A DNA stretch of 63,984 nucleotides from LC029 sp036676475. Lineage in GTDB: Bacteria > Bacillota > Bacilli > Aneurinibacillales > RAOX-1. The stretch is from positions 1-63,984 of the forward strand of contig JAKFCU010000100.1 in assembly GCA_036676475.1 (NCBI GenBank), written 5' to 3'. Below the pieces are notes generated by a model, which was not told where the DNA came from, did not search any database, and saw only the letters and a program-made list of their open reading frames with translations. This document shows, piece after piece, positions 33,320-42,504 of the stretch. The first letter of the stretch is position 1, and each line of letters opens with the position of its first letter. A program made the translations under genes and the position numbers.

Positions 33320-34837
33320 ATGAATAAGATTGAGAGAATGAAAGCAGAAAAGGATGGACTTGAAGTAATCCATGTGCTTGAGAAGCTTTGTGAAATGGGA
33401 GTAGAAAATGCGCCCCCGGAAGATATAGAACGTCTACGCTGGTATGGATTGTTTTATCGCAAACGTTTAGATGGACAGTTTATGCTGCGGATTCGAGTTC
33501 CAAATGGAGTGCTGAATGAGGAACAATGGAGAATGGTAGCAGAACTCGGAGAAAGCTATGGAAGAGGATTCGTTGACATCACATCACGTCAAGGGCTCCA
33601 ATTACGCTGGATCCGATTGGATGATGTGAAGGATATATTGGAAAAATTGGAAAGCGTAGGATTAAGCTCCCTGCAAACGGGATTTGATAATATACGAAAT
33701 ATTATGGGCTGTCCAGTTGCTGGATTGGATCAGGACGAACTGTTGGATACAACCCCCATCATTCGTGAAATTAATGATATGATCTTAGGCAATAAGGAGT
33801 TTACCAACCTGCCTCGGAAATTCAATATTTCACTGGCTGGATGCTGTGAGGATTGTGCCCATGCTGATATCAACGATATTGGTTTTATCCCGGCGAAAAA
33901 AATGATCAACGGAACGCTTACCATTGGGTTTAACCTTAAATTAGGCGGTGCTTTGGCACCGACTTATCAAAAACTGGCTGAATCCGCTGATGTGTTCGTA
34001 CTTCCTGATCAAGTGGTGGCGGTCACTAGAGCGATTCTCGAACTATATCGCGATCATGGACCAAGGGAGAAAAGAAACAAAGCGCGGATGATGCACCTCC
34101 TGGAAGCGTGGGGAATGGAGCGATTCCGTGAAGAGCTACAGGCAAAAGTCAATTGGATGCTGCCATCCGCTGCAGAAACGGTAAGTGTAACCAGTCACCG
34201 TGGGGATCACATCGGGATTCATGCACAAAAGCAAGAAGGATATTCTTTTGCGGGACTTCACGTGCCGGTTGGAAGATTGGCAGCTCGTCAGCTATTGGGC
34301 TCTGGATACTTGGCGCTTCAATATGGAACCGGAGAAATTCGCTTGACCGCTCACCAGGATTTGATCATCCCTCATATTCCAAATGAATTGCTCGATGAAT
34401 TCAAGGATGAACCATTGCTAACCGAATTATCTGTTGAACCCAAGCCCATTGTGCGAGGCACGGTCAGCTGTACGGGTCGCCAATACTGCGATAAAGCGAT
34501 TATTGAAACGAAAAACTTCGCATTGGAAACAGCCATTGCCCTTGATCAAAAATTAGGGGATTCCGCTCCCTTGAATATTCATTGGTCTGGTTGTCCGAAT
34601 TCATGCGGACAGCACCAAATCGCTGATATCGGATTACAGGGAACGAAAGCAAAAGTAGACGGAAAAATGGTTGATGCAGTAGATATATATGTCGGAGGGC
34701 ACCTCGGAGCCGACTCCCAATTAGGGAATTTAGTCGCAGCCAAAGTTCCTTGCACACAAGTACAGGACATTTTAGCATCCTTTATCAAGGAATTAAATGC
34801 AACTAAAAAAGATGGCAGGATATCCGTAAACAGATAG
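33320..34837 (+). CDS. nirA: Ferredoxin-type nitrite reductase, siroheme/4Fe-4S
   Basis: 505 residues from ATG 33320 (GAGG 8 nt upstream). The cluster and siroheme ligands are CTGRQYC near 383-389 and CPNSC near 424-428 (Cx5C...Cx3C), with two ferredoxin-like half domains (LRIRVPNGVLNEEQW; AGLHVPVGRLAARQL) and basic siroheme residues (TSRQGLQLRW). It reduces nitrite to ammonium with ferredoxin-type donors. It replaces the NirBD/NasDE enzyme expected beside a B. subtilis-like NasBC. Confidence 0.9.
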   Translation: MNKIERMKAEKDGLEVIHVLEKLCEMGVENAPPEDIERLRWYGLFYRKRLDGQFMLRIRVPNGVLNEEQWRMVAELGESYGRGFVDITSRQGLQLRWIRLDDVKDILEKLESVGLSSLQTGFDNIRNIMGCPVAGLDQDELLDTTPIIREINDMILGNKEFTNLPRKFNISLAGCCEDCAHADINDIGFIPAKKMINGTLTIGFNLKLGGALAPTYQKLAESADVFVLPDQVVAVTRAILELYRDHGPREKRNKARMMHLLEAWGMERFREELQAKVNWMLPSAAETVSVTSHRGDHIGIHAQKQEGYSFAGLHVPVGRLAARQLLGSGYLALQYGTGEIRLTAHQDLIIPHIPNELLDEFKDEPLLTELSVEPKPIVRGTVSCTGRQYCDKAIIETKNFALETAIALDQKLGDSAPLNIHWSGCPNSCGQHQIADIGLQGTKAKVDGKMVDAVDIYVGGHLGADSQLGNLVAAKVPCTQVQDILASFIKELNATKKDGRISVNR

Positions 34838-34875
34838 TAGATCAAAATATCGTTAAAAAATATAGTACTAGAGTT

Positions 34876-34910
34876 TAAAGTCCTCTGAAACCTAAGAGGA
34901 CTTTTTTTGT
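34876..34910 (+). terminator. Terminator after nirA
   Basis: AAAGTCCTCT-GAAACCTA-AGAGGACTTTTTTT, 40 nt beyond the stop. Confidence 0.88.
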
Positions 34911-34970
34911 ACTTATCGGAAAGTATTATACGCATAAGGCTATGCTAGTAGCTTTCTTATAAACTTGATA

Positions 34971-35012
34971 ACAAGGGGCATTGGAGATTTTGAGGATAGT
35001 TTCCATTCCAGA
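34971..35012 (-). pseudogene. Scrap of a cyclophilin gene
   Basis: About 40 bases closely match the 3' part of the cyclophilin gene at 40171-41130 (40250-40290): on the minus strand it reads GMETILKISNAP, the same peptide as there. Nothing else of the gene is present. Either a gene-conversion trace or the remnant of a deleted paralogue. Confidence 0.6.
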
Positions 35013-35049
35013 CGGATAGATGGGAGAGTGGACAGAACTAATGTAGGAA

Positions 35050-35087
35050 AAACTATCTAGAGGTTCAAAACTAAAACTGTGGGGTGT
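35050..35087 (+). repeat. Direct repeat shared with 39029-39066
   Basis: AACTATCTAGAGGTTCAAAA with the following CTGTGGGGTG recurs at 39029-39066 with few changes. Here it supplies the ribosome site (GGGGTG) of the GNAT gene. Confidence 0.65.
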
Positions 35088-35093
35088 ATATAT

Positions 35094-35633
35094 GTGGATT
35101 GGTATGAACGGTTGAATGAATATTTCCCTGATTATGAAATGAAAGATCCGCGTCAATTACAAGTGCTGATTGAAGATAAGGAGGTTTATCACAAGGAAGA
35201 AACAGATGAATACCTTCTCTTATATGCTGAATTTCCCACCTTTATCTTTATTGATTATCTACTGATCAACCCGCAAATAAGGGGAAAAGGGATTGGAACG
35301 AAAGTTTTAAATCAGTTAAAACAAAAGGGCAAAGACATTATTCTGGAGATTGAACCCATTGATCGGAACGATGAGGATACCATAAGGAGATCTAACTTTT
35401 ATAAGAAAAACGGTTTTGTAAAAGCAGACCGGATTCAATATGAGAGGGAGGACCAGAGCGGTGAGCCTTACGAATTAAAAATTTTCTTTTGGAGTATGAA
35501 AGAAAATTTGCCTCAAGAAGTTGTTTTGGAAAAAATGGCTAAGGCCTGTCAGGAAATTCATAATTTCCGTTCAGTAAGGTATTATGGACGTGTGGTAGCT
35601 GACCCAGAAGATGTGTTAAGGCTAAGGCAGTGA
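35094..35633 (+). CDS. GNAT-family N-acetyltransferase
   Basis: 179 residues from GTG 35094 with GGGGTG 7 nt upstream. The acetyl-CoA loop is IRGKGIGTKVLNQL near residue 66, preceded by the strand IDYLLINPQ and followed by FYKKNGFVKADRIQYE, the GNAT beta5/alpha4 pattern. The C-terminal 45 residues are an extra helical tail. Target unknown. It is transcribed alone between the nirA terminator and the repeat before clpB. Confidence 0.8.
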   Translation: MDWYERLNEYFPDYEMKDPRQLQVLIEDKEVYHKEETDEYLLLYAEFPTFIFIDYLLINPQIRGKGIGTKVLNQLKQKGKDIILEIEPIDRNDEDTIRRSNFYKKNGFVKADRIQYEREDQSGEPYELKIFFWSMKENLPQEVVLEKMAKACQEIHNFRSVRYYGRVVADPEDVLRLRQ

Positions 35634-35724
35634 TTCTAGGTAAGATCGACAAAAGGAGCAGATATTCTCGCTGTTCCTCTTTTTGTTGCTGCTTTATTGG
35701 GCAGTAACCAAATAGCAGGACTAA

Positions 35725-35852
35725 GGTTGGGGCGGTTTTAAGTTTGGCGATTATAAGATCACTGGGGCTATCGGAAATAAGGGAACTTTCTTCCACTGAT
35801 ATGACCTGTTTTGACCGGATTTTAGAAAATAGCGGAACTTTTTTCCCTTAGA
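35725..35852 (+). repeat. Intergenic repeat upstream of clpB (copy A)
   Basis: GTTGGGGCGGTTT, then CTATCGGAAATAAGGGAAC, ACCTGTTTTGA and the block GATTTTAGAAAATAGCGGAAC plus TTTTTTCCCTTA recur in the same order downstream of clpB at 39075-39180. Probably one of a chromosome-wide family. Confidence 0.7.
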
Positions 35853-36084
35853 CCGGCTTTTTTGTTTTTTGGTTTGACACATTTTTGTAGAAAAAAAGTC
35901 GGAGTACGAATACTATACCTTTTCGGGGACCTGTCGTAAAATGAGGATGGGAATAAGAGATCATTTTTCTTGGCAATTATTAGTGTAGAGCAAATGAGGG
36001 CCCTTAACGGCACAACAGTTGTATTCCAGCAAAGAAGTGGAATCCACGTGGTAGGAATGCTAAGAGATGGAGGAGGAATTGTCA

Positions 36085-38700
36085 ATGGATATGAATCGTT
36101 TTACCGCTAAATCACTAGAAGCCATTCAAGAGGCGGAAGCCAAAGCTCATCGCTATGGGCATGCAGAGATGGATTTGGAGCATTTGCTGTCTGCGCTGCT
36201 GGAACAGCAGGATGGACTGATTCCGCGACTTGTGGACAAGATGGGCTTGTCCCTTGAGACATTAAGCCGGGAAGTGGAACAAAGCTTGGAACGGCGGCCA
36301 CGAGTTTCCGGGCCAGGCCGGGAACTGGGAAAGGTTTACGTTAGCGGACCGGTAAGTAAGGCCTTGCATCAAGCGGAAGAAGAAGCAAAAAAGATGAACG
36401 ATGAATATATATCCGTTGAACACCTTTTCCTTGGATTATTGTCACAAGCAGAAAAAACAAGTTTGAACACATTTTTGCGAAAAAGTGGAATTACCCGGGA
36501 CCTATTCTTAAAATCTTTACTAGAAGTACGAGGCAATCAGCGAGTGACGAGTGATCATCCTGAGGCGACCTATGAAGCGCTGGAGAAATATGGGCAGGAT
36601 CTCGTGATGGCGGTCCGCCGAAATAAGCTCGATCCGGTCATTGGGCGGGATGCGGAAATCAGAAGGATTATCCAGATCTTGTCGCGCAAAACGAAGAATA
36701 ATCCAGTTCTGATTGGAGAACCAGGAGTAGGAAAAACAGCGATTGCAGAAGGCTTGGCCCATCGTATCGTGCGTGGGGATGTACCCGAAGGGCTCCGAAA
36801 TAAAAAGGTCTTTTCCCTCGACATGGGGGCTTTAGTGGCAGGAGCCAAATTCCGCGGCGAATTTGAGGAGCGGCTGAAGGCAGTTTTGCAGGAAGTGAAA
36901 AAGAGTGAAGGACAGATTCTATTATTCATTGATGAAATTCATACCATTGTCGGTGCAGGAAAGGCCGAGGGAGCCATGGATGCAGGCAATATGCTAAAAC
37001 CGATGCTGGCAAGGGGAGAATTGCACTGTATTGGCGCCACTACTTTGGATGAATACCGAAAATACATAGAAAAGGATGCGGCCCTAGAACGGAGATTCCA
37101 GCCTGTGACCGTGCAGGAACCGTCGGTTGAAGATACGATTTCTATTCTTAGGGGACTGAAGGAGCGATTTGAAATTTTCCATGGAGTGAAAATTCATGAT
37201 AATGCTCTTGTAGCAGCGGCCTTATTGTCCAATCGCTATATCACGGATCGTTTTCTACCGGATAAAGCGATTGACCTGATTGATGAGGCTTGTGCCCTCA
37301 TTCGCACGGAAATTGACTCCATGCCGGCTGAATTGGATGAAGTATCAAGAAAGGTCATGAAATTGGAGGTTGAAGAAGCAGCCTTAAAAAAAGAAACAGA
37401 TCAAGCGAGCCAAGAGCGGTTGGAACAGCTTCAAAAGGAACTGGCAGAGCAAAAGGAAATCCTTCACAGACTAAAAGCACAATGGGATCTTGAAAAAGGA
37501 GCGATTCAATCGGTCCAAAAGCTGCGAGAGGAAATAGAGCAGCTTCAGCAGCAGATGGCACAGGCTGAACGGGAGTATGATTTGAATAAGGTGGCAGAAA
37601 TCAAATACGGATCGCTGCCTCTTTTGGAGAAAAGGCTTCAGGAAGAAGAAAGTAAGATGGCCGATAAGAGAGGCAAAGAGGTCCTTCTTCGTGAGGAAGT
37701 AACGGAAGATGAAATCACCAGAATTATTGCCAGGTGGACGGGAATTCCGGTAGCGAAACTAGTGGAAGGGGAGCGCGAGAAGCTTCTCAAGCTGGATCAG
37801 ATCCTTCATCAACGGGTGATCGGGCAGGAAGAGGCTGTTCAGGGAGTCACCGATGCGATCATTCGTGCCAGAGCTGGAATCAAGGATCCGCGCAGGCCGA
37901 TCGGTTCCTTTTTGTTTCTGGGTCCTACAGGTGTAGGGAAGACGGAGCTGGCTAAAACACTGGCTGAAGCGCTCCTTGATTCTGAGGATCATTTGATCCG
38001 TTTTGATATGAGCGAATACATGGAGAAACACACGGTTTCCAGATTGATAGGCGCTCCTCCGGGATATGTAGGCTATGAAGAGGGGGGGCAGCTGACAGAG
38101 GCCATCAGAAGGAAGCCTTACTGTGTAATCCTCTTTGATGAAATGGAAAAAGCCCATTACGATGTGTTCAATATTCTTTTGCAGATTCTGGATGATGGCA
38201 GAGTCACGGATTCCCAAGGAAGAATGGTTGACTTTAAGAATACCGTCATCATCATGACTTCTAATATCGGCTCAGGGGTTTTGCTGGAAGGGATTCATCC
38301 GCAGGGTCAAATTACGGAACAGGCAAGAGAAAGTGTCTTTAACGAATTGAAGCGCCATTTCCGCCCGGAATTTTTAAACCGGATCGATGATATTATTCTA
38401 TTTAAGCCATTAAGTGAACAGGAAATCATCAGAATCGTGGATCTCTTATGGCGTGATCTTCAGGAGCGGTTGAAGGAACAGAATGTTTCACTGCAGCTGA
38501 CGGACCTGGCTAAGGAATATATCGCCCGCGAAGGGTATGATCCTGTCTATGGGGCAAGACCCTTGAAACGGTTTATGCAGCGGCATGTTGAAACCACTAT
38601 TGCCCGAACGTTAATCAGCGGAGAAGTTTTAAGTGGGGCAAGGTTAAAGATTGATGTTGAAAATGGTCAATTGAAGGTAGAATGGTTAAACCCGAAATAG
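36085..38700 (+). CDS. clpB: ATP-dependent disaggregase ClpB
   Basis: 871 residues from ATG 36085 (GGAGG about 9 nt upstream). Two Clp_N repeats (1-150), AAA-1 with Walker A GEPGVGKT near 213 and Walker B LLFIDEIH, a coiled-coil middle domain (about 410-525; EEAALKKETDQASQERLEQ), AAA-2 with GPTGVGKTEL near 613 and VILFDEMEKAH, then the C-terminal small domain. No IGL/F ClpP loop and a long middle domain set it as ClpB, not ClpC. Works with DnaK on aggregated proteins. No clear CtsR or CIRCE operator upstream. Confidence 0.95.
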   Translation: MDMNRFTAKSLEAIQEAEAKAHRYGHAEMDLEHLLSALLEQQDGLIPRLVDKMGLSLETLSREVEQSLERRPRVSGPGRELGKVYVSGPVSKALHQAEEEAKKMNDEYISVEHLFLGLLSQAEKTSLNTFLRKSGITRDLFLKSLLEVRGNQRVTSDHPEATYEALEKYGQDLVMAVRRNKLDPVIGRDAEIRRIIQILSRKTKNNPVLIGEPGVGKTAIAEGLAHRIVRGDVPEGLRNKKVFSLDMGALVAGAKFRGEFEERLKAVLQEVKKSEGQILLFIDEIHTIVGAGKAEGAMDAGNMLKPMLARGELHCIGATTLDEYRKYIEKDAALERRFQPVTVQEPSVEDTISILRGLKERFEIFHGVKIHDNALVAAALLSNRYITDRFLPDKAIDLIDEACALIRTEIDSMPAELDEVSRKVMKLEVEEAALKKETDQASQERLEQLQKELAEQKEILHRLKAQWDLEKGAIQSVQKLREEIEQLQQQMAQAEREYDLNKVAEIKYGSLPLLEKRLQEEESKMADKRGKEVLLREEVTEDEITRIIARWTGIPVAKLVEGEREKLLKLDQILHQRVIGQEEAVQGVTDAIIRARAGIKDPRRPIGSFLFLGPTGVGKTELAKTLAEALLDSEDHLIRFDMSEYMEKHTVSRLIGAPPGYVGYEEGGQLTEAIRRKPYCVILFDEMEKAHYDVFNILLQILDDGRVTDSQGRMVDFKNTVIIMTSNIGSGVLLEGIHPQGQITEQARESVFNELKRHFRPEFLNRIDDIILFKPLSEQEIIRIVDLLWRDLQERLKEQNVSLQLTDLAKEYIAREGYDPVYGARPLKRFMQRHVETTIARTLISGEVLSGARLKIDVENGQLKVEWLNPK

Positions 38701-38751
38701 CCTGAAGGCATAAGATCTATGGGTTGATTTACATCAGCCTGTTAAAAATTA

Positions 38752-38798
38752 AACCAACAAAGCTCAGTACTATATGGACTGGCTTTGTTGGTTTCTAT
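38752..38798. terminator. Terminator shared by clpB and the spore protein gene
   Basis: AAACCAACAAAGC and GCTTTGTTGGTTT form a 13-bp stem. On the minus strand AATTTTTAAC follows, giving the better T-tract, just after the convergent spore protein stop. Confidence 0.75.
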
Positions 38799-38802
38799 TC
38801 GC

Positions 38803-38967
38803 TTACTCCTGATTTTTCAATGAATTACGTGAGGCTTGGTTTTTTTCAAAAGCAGTGGCAGCTTCCTCAGCGGAAAATTCAGTATCAGCTACACCAGGAA
38901 CAGGCATTTGATTTAACTTAGTAGACTGCACAGCAGCTTTGGCTGCCTTCTTTTGTCGGTTGGCCAT
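38803..38967 (-). CDS. Gamma-type small acid-soluble spore protein
   Basis: 54 residues from ATG 38967 (AAGAAGGGGGTG upstream). MANRQKKAAKAAVQSTKLNQ begins the protein and TEFSAEEAATAF near residue 29 matches the TEFASE-type repeat where the spore protease cuts gamma-type SASPs. It is rich in Ala, Gln and Asn with no Cys or Trp. These proteins serve as amino-acid stores in the spore core. The main sign that the host forms endospores. It lies in a region with no other supported gene. Confidence 0.8.
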   Translation of the reverse strand: MANRQKKAAKAAVQSTKLNQMPVPGVADTEFSAEEAATAFEKNQASRNSLKNQE

Positions 38968-39028
38968 GTTGACACCCCCTTCTTAAAGATAACAACAAAT
39001 TTAGAATCCCACAGACTCATATTTTTAT

Positions 39029-39180
39029 GCAACTATATAGAGGCTCAAAACTAGATACTGTGGGGTGATTATAGGTTAAAGTTGGGGCGGTTTAGGGCTA
39101 TTGGAAATAAAGGAATTTTTTCCATTATTTTACCTGTTTTGAGCAGATTTTAGAAAATAACGGAACTTTTTTCCCTTATA
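39029..39180 (+). repeat. Copies of the two repeats found at 35050 and 35725
   Basis: 39029-39066 repeats the 35050 block, and 39075-39180 repeats the 35725-35852 block in shortened form (GTTGGGGCGGTTTAGGGCTATTGG and AAAATAACGGAACTTTTTTCCC). clpB and the spore gene are thus bracketed by direct repeats about 3.6 kb apart. Confidence 0.7.
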
Positions 39181-39268
39181 TATGAATAACGATACCCACA
39201 GGCTGTCAAAGATGGAGGATGACATTTCTGTGGGGAATAAATGAATGACATAAAGTGTAATCTCTGCG

Positions 39269-40057
39269 CTACTCCTCACGCTGCCCTTCTACAATAACAG
39301 CTTCGTAGTTCATGGTAAAACCAGTTGGAAACTTTCTATCAATGCTTTGTGCTAATCCACTTTTTATTTCCTCCGGAGCGTAGGAGAGGACTGAAAATAA
39401 TTGCTGAAAAAAATTAAGCACCCCTTGACCATTAGGGAATGTAAACGGAATCCTATGATGGCTGATTTTTATATTGCTAAATCCTACTTCTTCCAACGTA
39501 CCCGCGAGTGCTTCCGACTTATCAAACTTGATTAAAAATGGTTTAATAAATTGCACGCTTTCTCCGATGACTTCTTCGGCAACCTCAAAAAACTCCTTCC
39601 ATGTATCTCGACTAGGAACACTCATAACAGCCTTTCCTCCAGGTTTAAGCACACGATTCATTCCCTGAACAGCTCCCTTAGGATCTGAGAAAAATGGAAA
39701 CGCAAGATTACAAATCAGAAAATCATAGGAAGTATCGGGCAGCACAATCTCATTTGCATCCATAACCAAAAATCGGGTATTGTTTAGCTCTTTAAGGTTT
39801 GCGCTGTCTTCACACTTCTGTATCATGACTGGTGAAGAGTCAATTCCTGTCACATGAAGGTTCGGATATTTCTCTGCCAGAGTTAAAGATACCGTTCCAG
39901 GTCCGCATGCTACATCCAATATATGCTGTATATTCCTGTTGAAAAATTTCGACACCTTTTCAACTGCAAAATCAGCCACTTGAGGTGAAATTAAATTACC
40001 CATTTGGTTTTTATAAAAATCACTGCCTTCTTCTGTCAAGAAGCTAGGGAACTGCAT
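39269..40057 (-). CDS. Class I SAM-dependent methyltransferase
   Basis: 262 residues from ATG 40057 (AGGAG 9 nt upstream; the TTG at 40066 abuts that site). SAM motif I is HILDVACGPGTVSLTLAE near residue 48, motif II GIDSSPVMIQKCE, a post-I segment FLVMDANEIVLPD, and motif III GGKAVMSVPS. UbiE-like small-molecule methyltransferase in shape; substrate unknown. Single gene. Confidence 0.85.
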   Translation of the reverse strand: MQFPSFLTEEGSDFYKNQMGNLISPQVADFAVEKVSKFFNRNIQHILDVACGPGTVSLTLAEKYPNLHVTGIDSSPVMIQKCEDSANLKELNNTRFLVMDANEIVLPDTSYDFLICNLAFPFFSDPKGAVQGMNRVLKPGGKAVMSVPSRDTWKEFFEVAEEVIGESVQFIKPFLIKFDKSEALAGTLEEVGFSNIKISHHRIPFTFPNGQGVLNFFQQLFSVLSYAPEEIKSGLAQSIDRKFPTGFTMNYEAVIVEGQREE

Positions 40058-40170
40058 CGTTTTCAACTCCTATTATCGTATTTCCTTTATACTATTCTTT
40101 GGTGTAACAAGTTTATGTGATTCCTGTCACAGCTTGACAGCACAGCAGTAGGGTGCTTTGGGTGAATGGT

Positions 40171-41130
40171 TTATTTTTCATCAATGCTTATGCTTTGAAT
40201 GTACAAATCCTGCGTAGGTTTGCTTGCTTCTCCCTGCGCACTCTTTACGACAGGGGCATTGGAAATTTTGAGAATGGTTTCCATTCCTGCCGTCACTTTT
40301 CCGAAAACGGTGTAGTTAGGATATTGATTTAAATGTTCGGAATCCTCTCCGTTACAGATGAAAAATTGACTTCCATTTGTATTCGGACCCGCATTGGCCA
40401 TCGCTACGATACCGGCCTTATAAGGATGCTTCGGAGGCAGTTCATCGGCAAAAGTATAGCCTGGACCACCTGTTCCATTACCTAATGGATCACCTGTTTG
40501 AATCATGAAATCTTTTATAATTCTATGGAATGGAACCCCATTATAAAAATGGTCCTTAGCAAGAAAAACAAAGTTATTCACCGTAAGGGGGGCATCCTTC
40601 GCAAATAATTCGATCTTAAACTGACCTGCATTGGTGTTTACTGTGGCTATATATTGTTTATTGATATCGATATTCATGGCAGGGGGAGTAGAATAGGTCT
40701 TTTTTTGATATACCCCTGCCGTCTTTGTCAGCGCATCCCAGTGAACGCGAGCACCGAATGCCTCACTGATAAAACGAAGTGGAACCATTGTTCGATTCTC
40801 TAAGATAACGGCCATGGTGTCAAAAGGAATAGGAGAGTGGTCCACATAAATGACTTTCTCACCAATCGGAAGGGAAATGGTTCTGCTATTCATTTGCATG
40901 TTTACCTGCTTTTTTTGTCCATCCCAGGTCACACTAGCACCTAACTGCTCACTGATAAAGCGAAGCGGAACCATTGTTCTTCCATCTTCGTTTATGTAGG
41001 GCTTGGCATCTGGAAAATTGACATCTTCCTGGTTCACATGGACATGAATCCCATCCGCAAAAGCAGGATTAGCAGTCAAGCTGGTCAAAAGAAAGACAGC
41101 TATATAGAATATCTTCCCAAATTTTTTCAT
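40171..41130 (-). CDS. Secreted cyclophilin (PPIase) with two copper-amine-oxidase-N stalk domains
   Basis: 319 residues from ATG 41130 (GGAGAG upstream). A signal peptide (MKKFGKIFYIAVFLLTSLTA, cleavage after AFA) is followed by two stalk repeats, each with GRTMVPLRFISE or NRTMVPLRFISE (about 50-75 and 110-130), then a cyclophilin domain (FHRIIKDFMIQTGDP, GPNTNGSQFFI, YTVFGKVTAGME). It would fold exported proteins in the wall zone, the stalk giving wall attachment. The domain pairing is uncommon but known in wall-associated proteins of Bacillales. Confidence 0.9.
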   Translation of the reverse strand: MKKFGKIFYIAVFLLTSLTANPAFADGIHVHVNQEDVNFPDAKPYINEDGRTMVPLRFISEQLGASVTWDGQKKQVNMQMNSRTISLPIGEKVIYVDHSPIPFDTMAVILENRTMVPLRFISEAFGARVHWDALTKTAGVYQKKTYSTPPAMNIDINKQYIATVNTNAGQFKIELFAKDAPLTVNNFVFLAKDHFYNGVPFHRIIKDFMIQTGDPLGNGTGGPGYTFADELPPKHPYKAGIVAMANAGPNTNGSQFFICNGEDSEHLNQYPNYTVFGKVTAGMETILKISNAPVVKSAQGEASKPTQDLYIQSISIDEK

Positions 41131-41190
41131 CGTTATATCTTCTCTCCTTTTGTTTAGACTGATATGAATGGAGTTGGGCGTGCTCAAACG

Positions 41191-41219
41191 AAAAAAGCAG
41201 AATCATGGTAATTCTGCCG
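41191..41219 (-). terminator. Terminator of the AEC transporter gene
   Basis: Minus strand GCAGAAT-TACCATG-ATTCTGC followed by TTTTTT, between the transporter and the cyclophilin gene. Confidence 0.75.
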
Positions 41220-41363
41220 TAACATGCTTATATTTGGTAGACTGACCATATCTATTATATCAGCGATGTCAAGTGACCAAAGACGGCAAAGCTCCCGCTG
41301 ACCGCTTTCACATCGATCATTTCCTATTTATCCCGGATCTTCTGTTTAAGGAATCAGGGTGAG

Positions 41364-42257
41364 TTATGTAAGGATATTCAAAAGACAAGTCAAGGTCAAA
41401 ATGCTAAGCAGGGTGGTGATAAGGGTACTGCTTGAAACAAACTGCGGATTCGTATTATACTGCACCGCATACATTGTCGTTGTCGCTGCCGCTGGCATGG
41501 CCGCGAGAGTAATGATGACATTTTGCAGGAGTGTGTTTACGGGGAAAAACAAGCAGATGACATAAGCTAGAATCGGGGAAGCGATTAAGCGGATTGCGCT
41601 AGCCAAGCTTATTCCTTTCCATTCCCAAGCTTGGGTGGAAACGTTCGCTAACTGCATGCCGAGAATGATCATTATCGTAGGTATCGCGGCTTCGGCAACC
41701 AAATCAATAGCTTGGTAAAAATTTTCTGGAATTGTCACCTGCCACGCCTGAAGCAGGACAGCTAGAATCACGAAATAATTCCCTGGCATTTTGAATACTG
41801 TCCGGATTGCTGCACCTGTCCCATTCTGTCCACGAGATGCATAATACACGCCGAACACGCCCATGATGATGGAATGAAATACCATAATGGACACAGCATA
41901 ATGGAATGCTGATTCACCAAAAGCAAACAGGATGATTGGTGCCCCGTAGTTCCCGCTGTTCATGAAAGCCGTGATAAGCATCATGGCGCTTTCTTGCTGT
42001 TTATCGTAATGAAAGAATTTGGCTGTCAACGTTGTAATTACGATCAGGCCAAACAGCAGAAGCAGAGAAATGACGATAATGTAAAAGAACTGAATGTCCA
42101 AAGGAGTCGTATAAAAGGTACGAAATATGAGTGCCGGACTTAAAATATAAATCGACATCGTAGAGATCGGCTTTAAATCCAGCTTGAAAATTCGCTGCAT
42201 AACATATCCGCTCAAAAAAATAAGGAAAACAGGTAAAATTACCTGAAAAAAAATCAT
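41364..42257 (-). CDS. AEC-family (auxin efflux carrier-like) transporter
   Basis: 297 residues, ten predicted membrane helices. The family's first-half pattern (SIYILSPALIFRTF; AFMNSGNYGAPIILFAFG with the conserved Asn-Gly-Pro region) and second-half repeat (GMQLANVS; ASPILAYVICLFFPV; AAMPAAATTTMYAVQYN) are present. In bacteria AEC proteins export or import organic acids such as malate, or amino acids; substrate not predictable here. AAGGTG lies upstream of ATG 42257. Confidence 0.88.
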   Translation of the reverse strand: MIFFQVILPVFLIFLSGYVMQRIFKLDLKPISTMSIYILSPALIFRTFYTTPLDIQFFYIIVISLLLLFGLIVITTLTAKFFHYDKQQESAMMLITAFMNSGNYGAPIILFAFGESAFHYAVSIMVFHSIIMGVFGVYYASRGQNGTGAAIRTVFKMPGNYFVILAVLLQAWQVTIPENFYQAIDLVAEAAIPTIMIILGMQLANVSTQAWEWKGISLASAIRLIASPILAYVICLFFPVNTLLQNVIITLAAMPAAATTTMYAVQYNTNPQFVSSSTLITTLLSILTLTCLLNILT

Positions 42258-42504
42258 CTCTACACCTTCTTTCCATTATCATCATAGCTCTTTTGGGGTT
42301 GGATGACAATTCAGCAAGAGTCGCAGAAAAGCGCATCCAAAAAGATAATTCTCTTACGTTCCCATTACAATCTCCTTTAAAATGTGTATTTTTCTTGTTA
42401 AATTCATTTGCATAAATTTGGAAATTTCAGCTTTTTTATGATACACTTCTAACTAGGACATGCCTCTGATGACAGACATCACTAACTTATAAGGAGTGAA
42501 GTAG

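Noticed and set aside
35860..36084. CtsR or CIRCE operator before clpB
   Set aside because: Only one TTTGAC half-site near 35872 and no TTAGCACTC dyad, so heat-shock control cannot be claimed.
37759..38217. 152-codon antisense ORF inside clpB
   Set aside because: Antisense to the AAA-2 core, no independent support.
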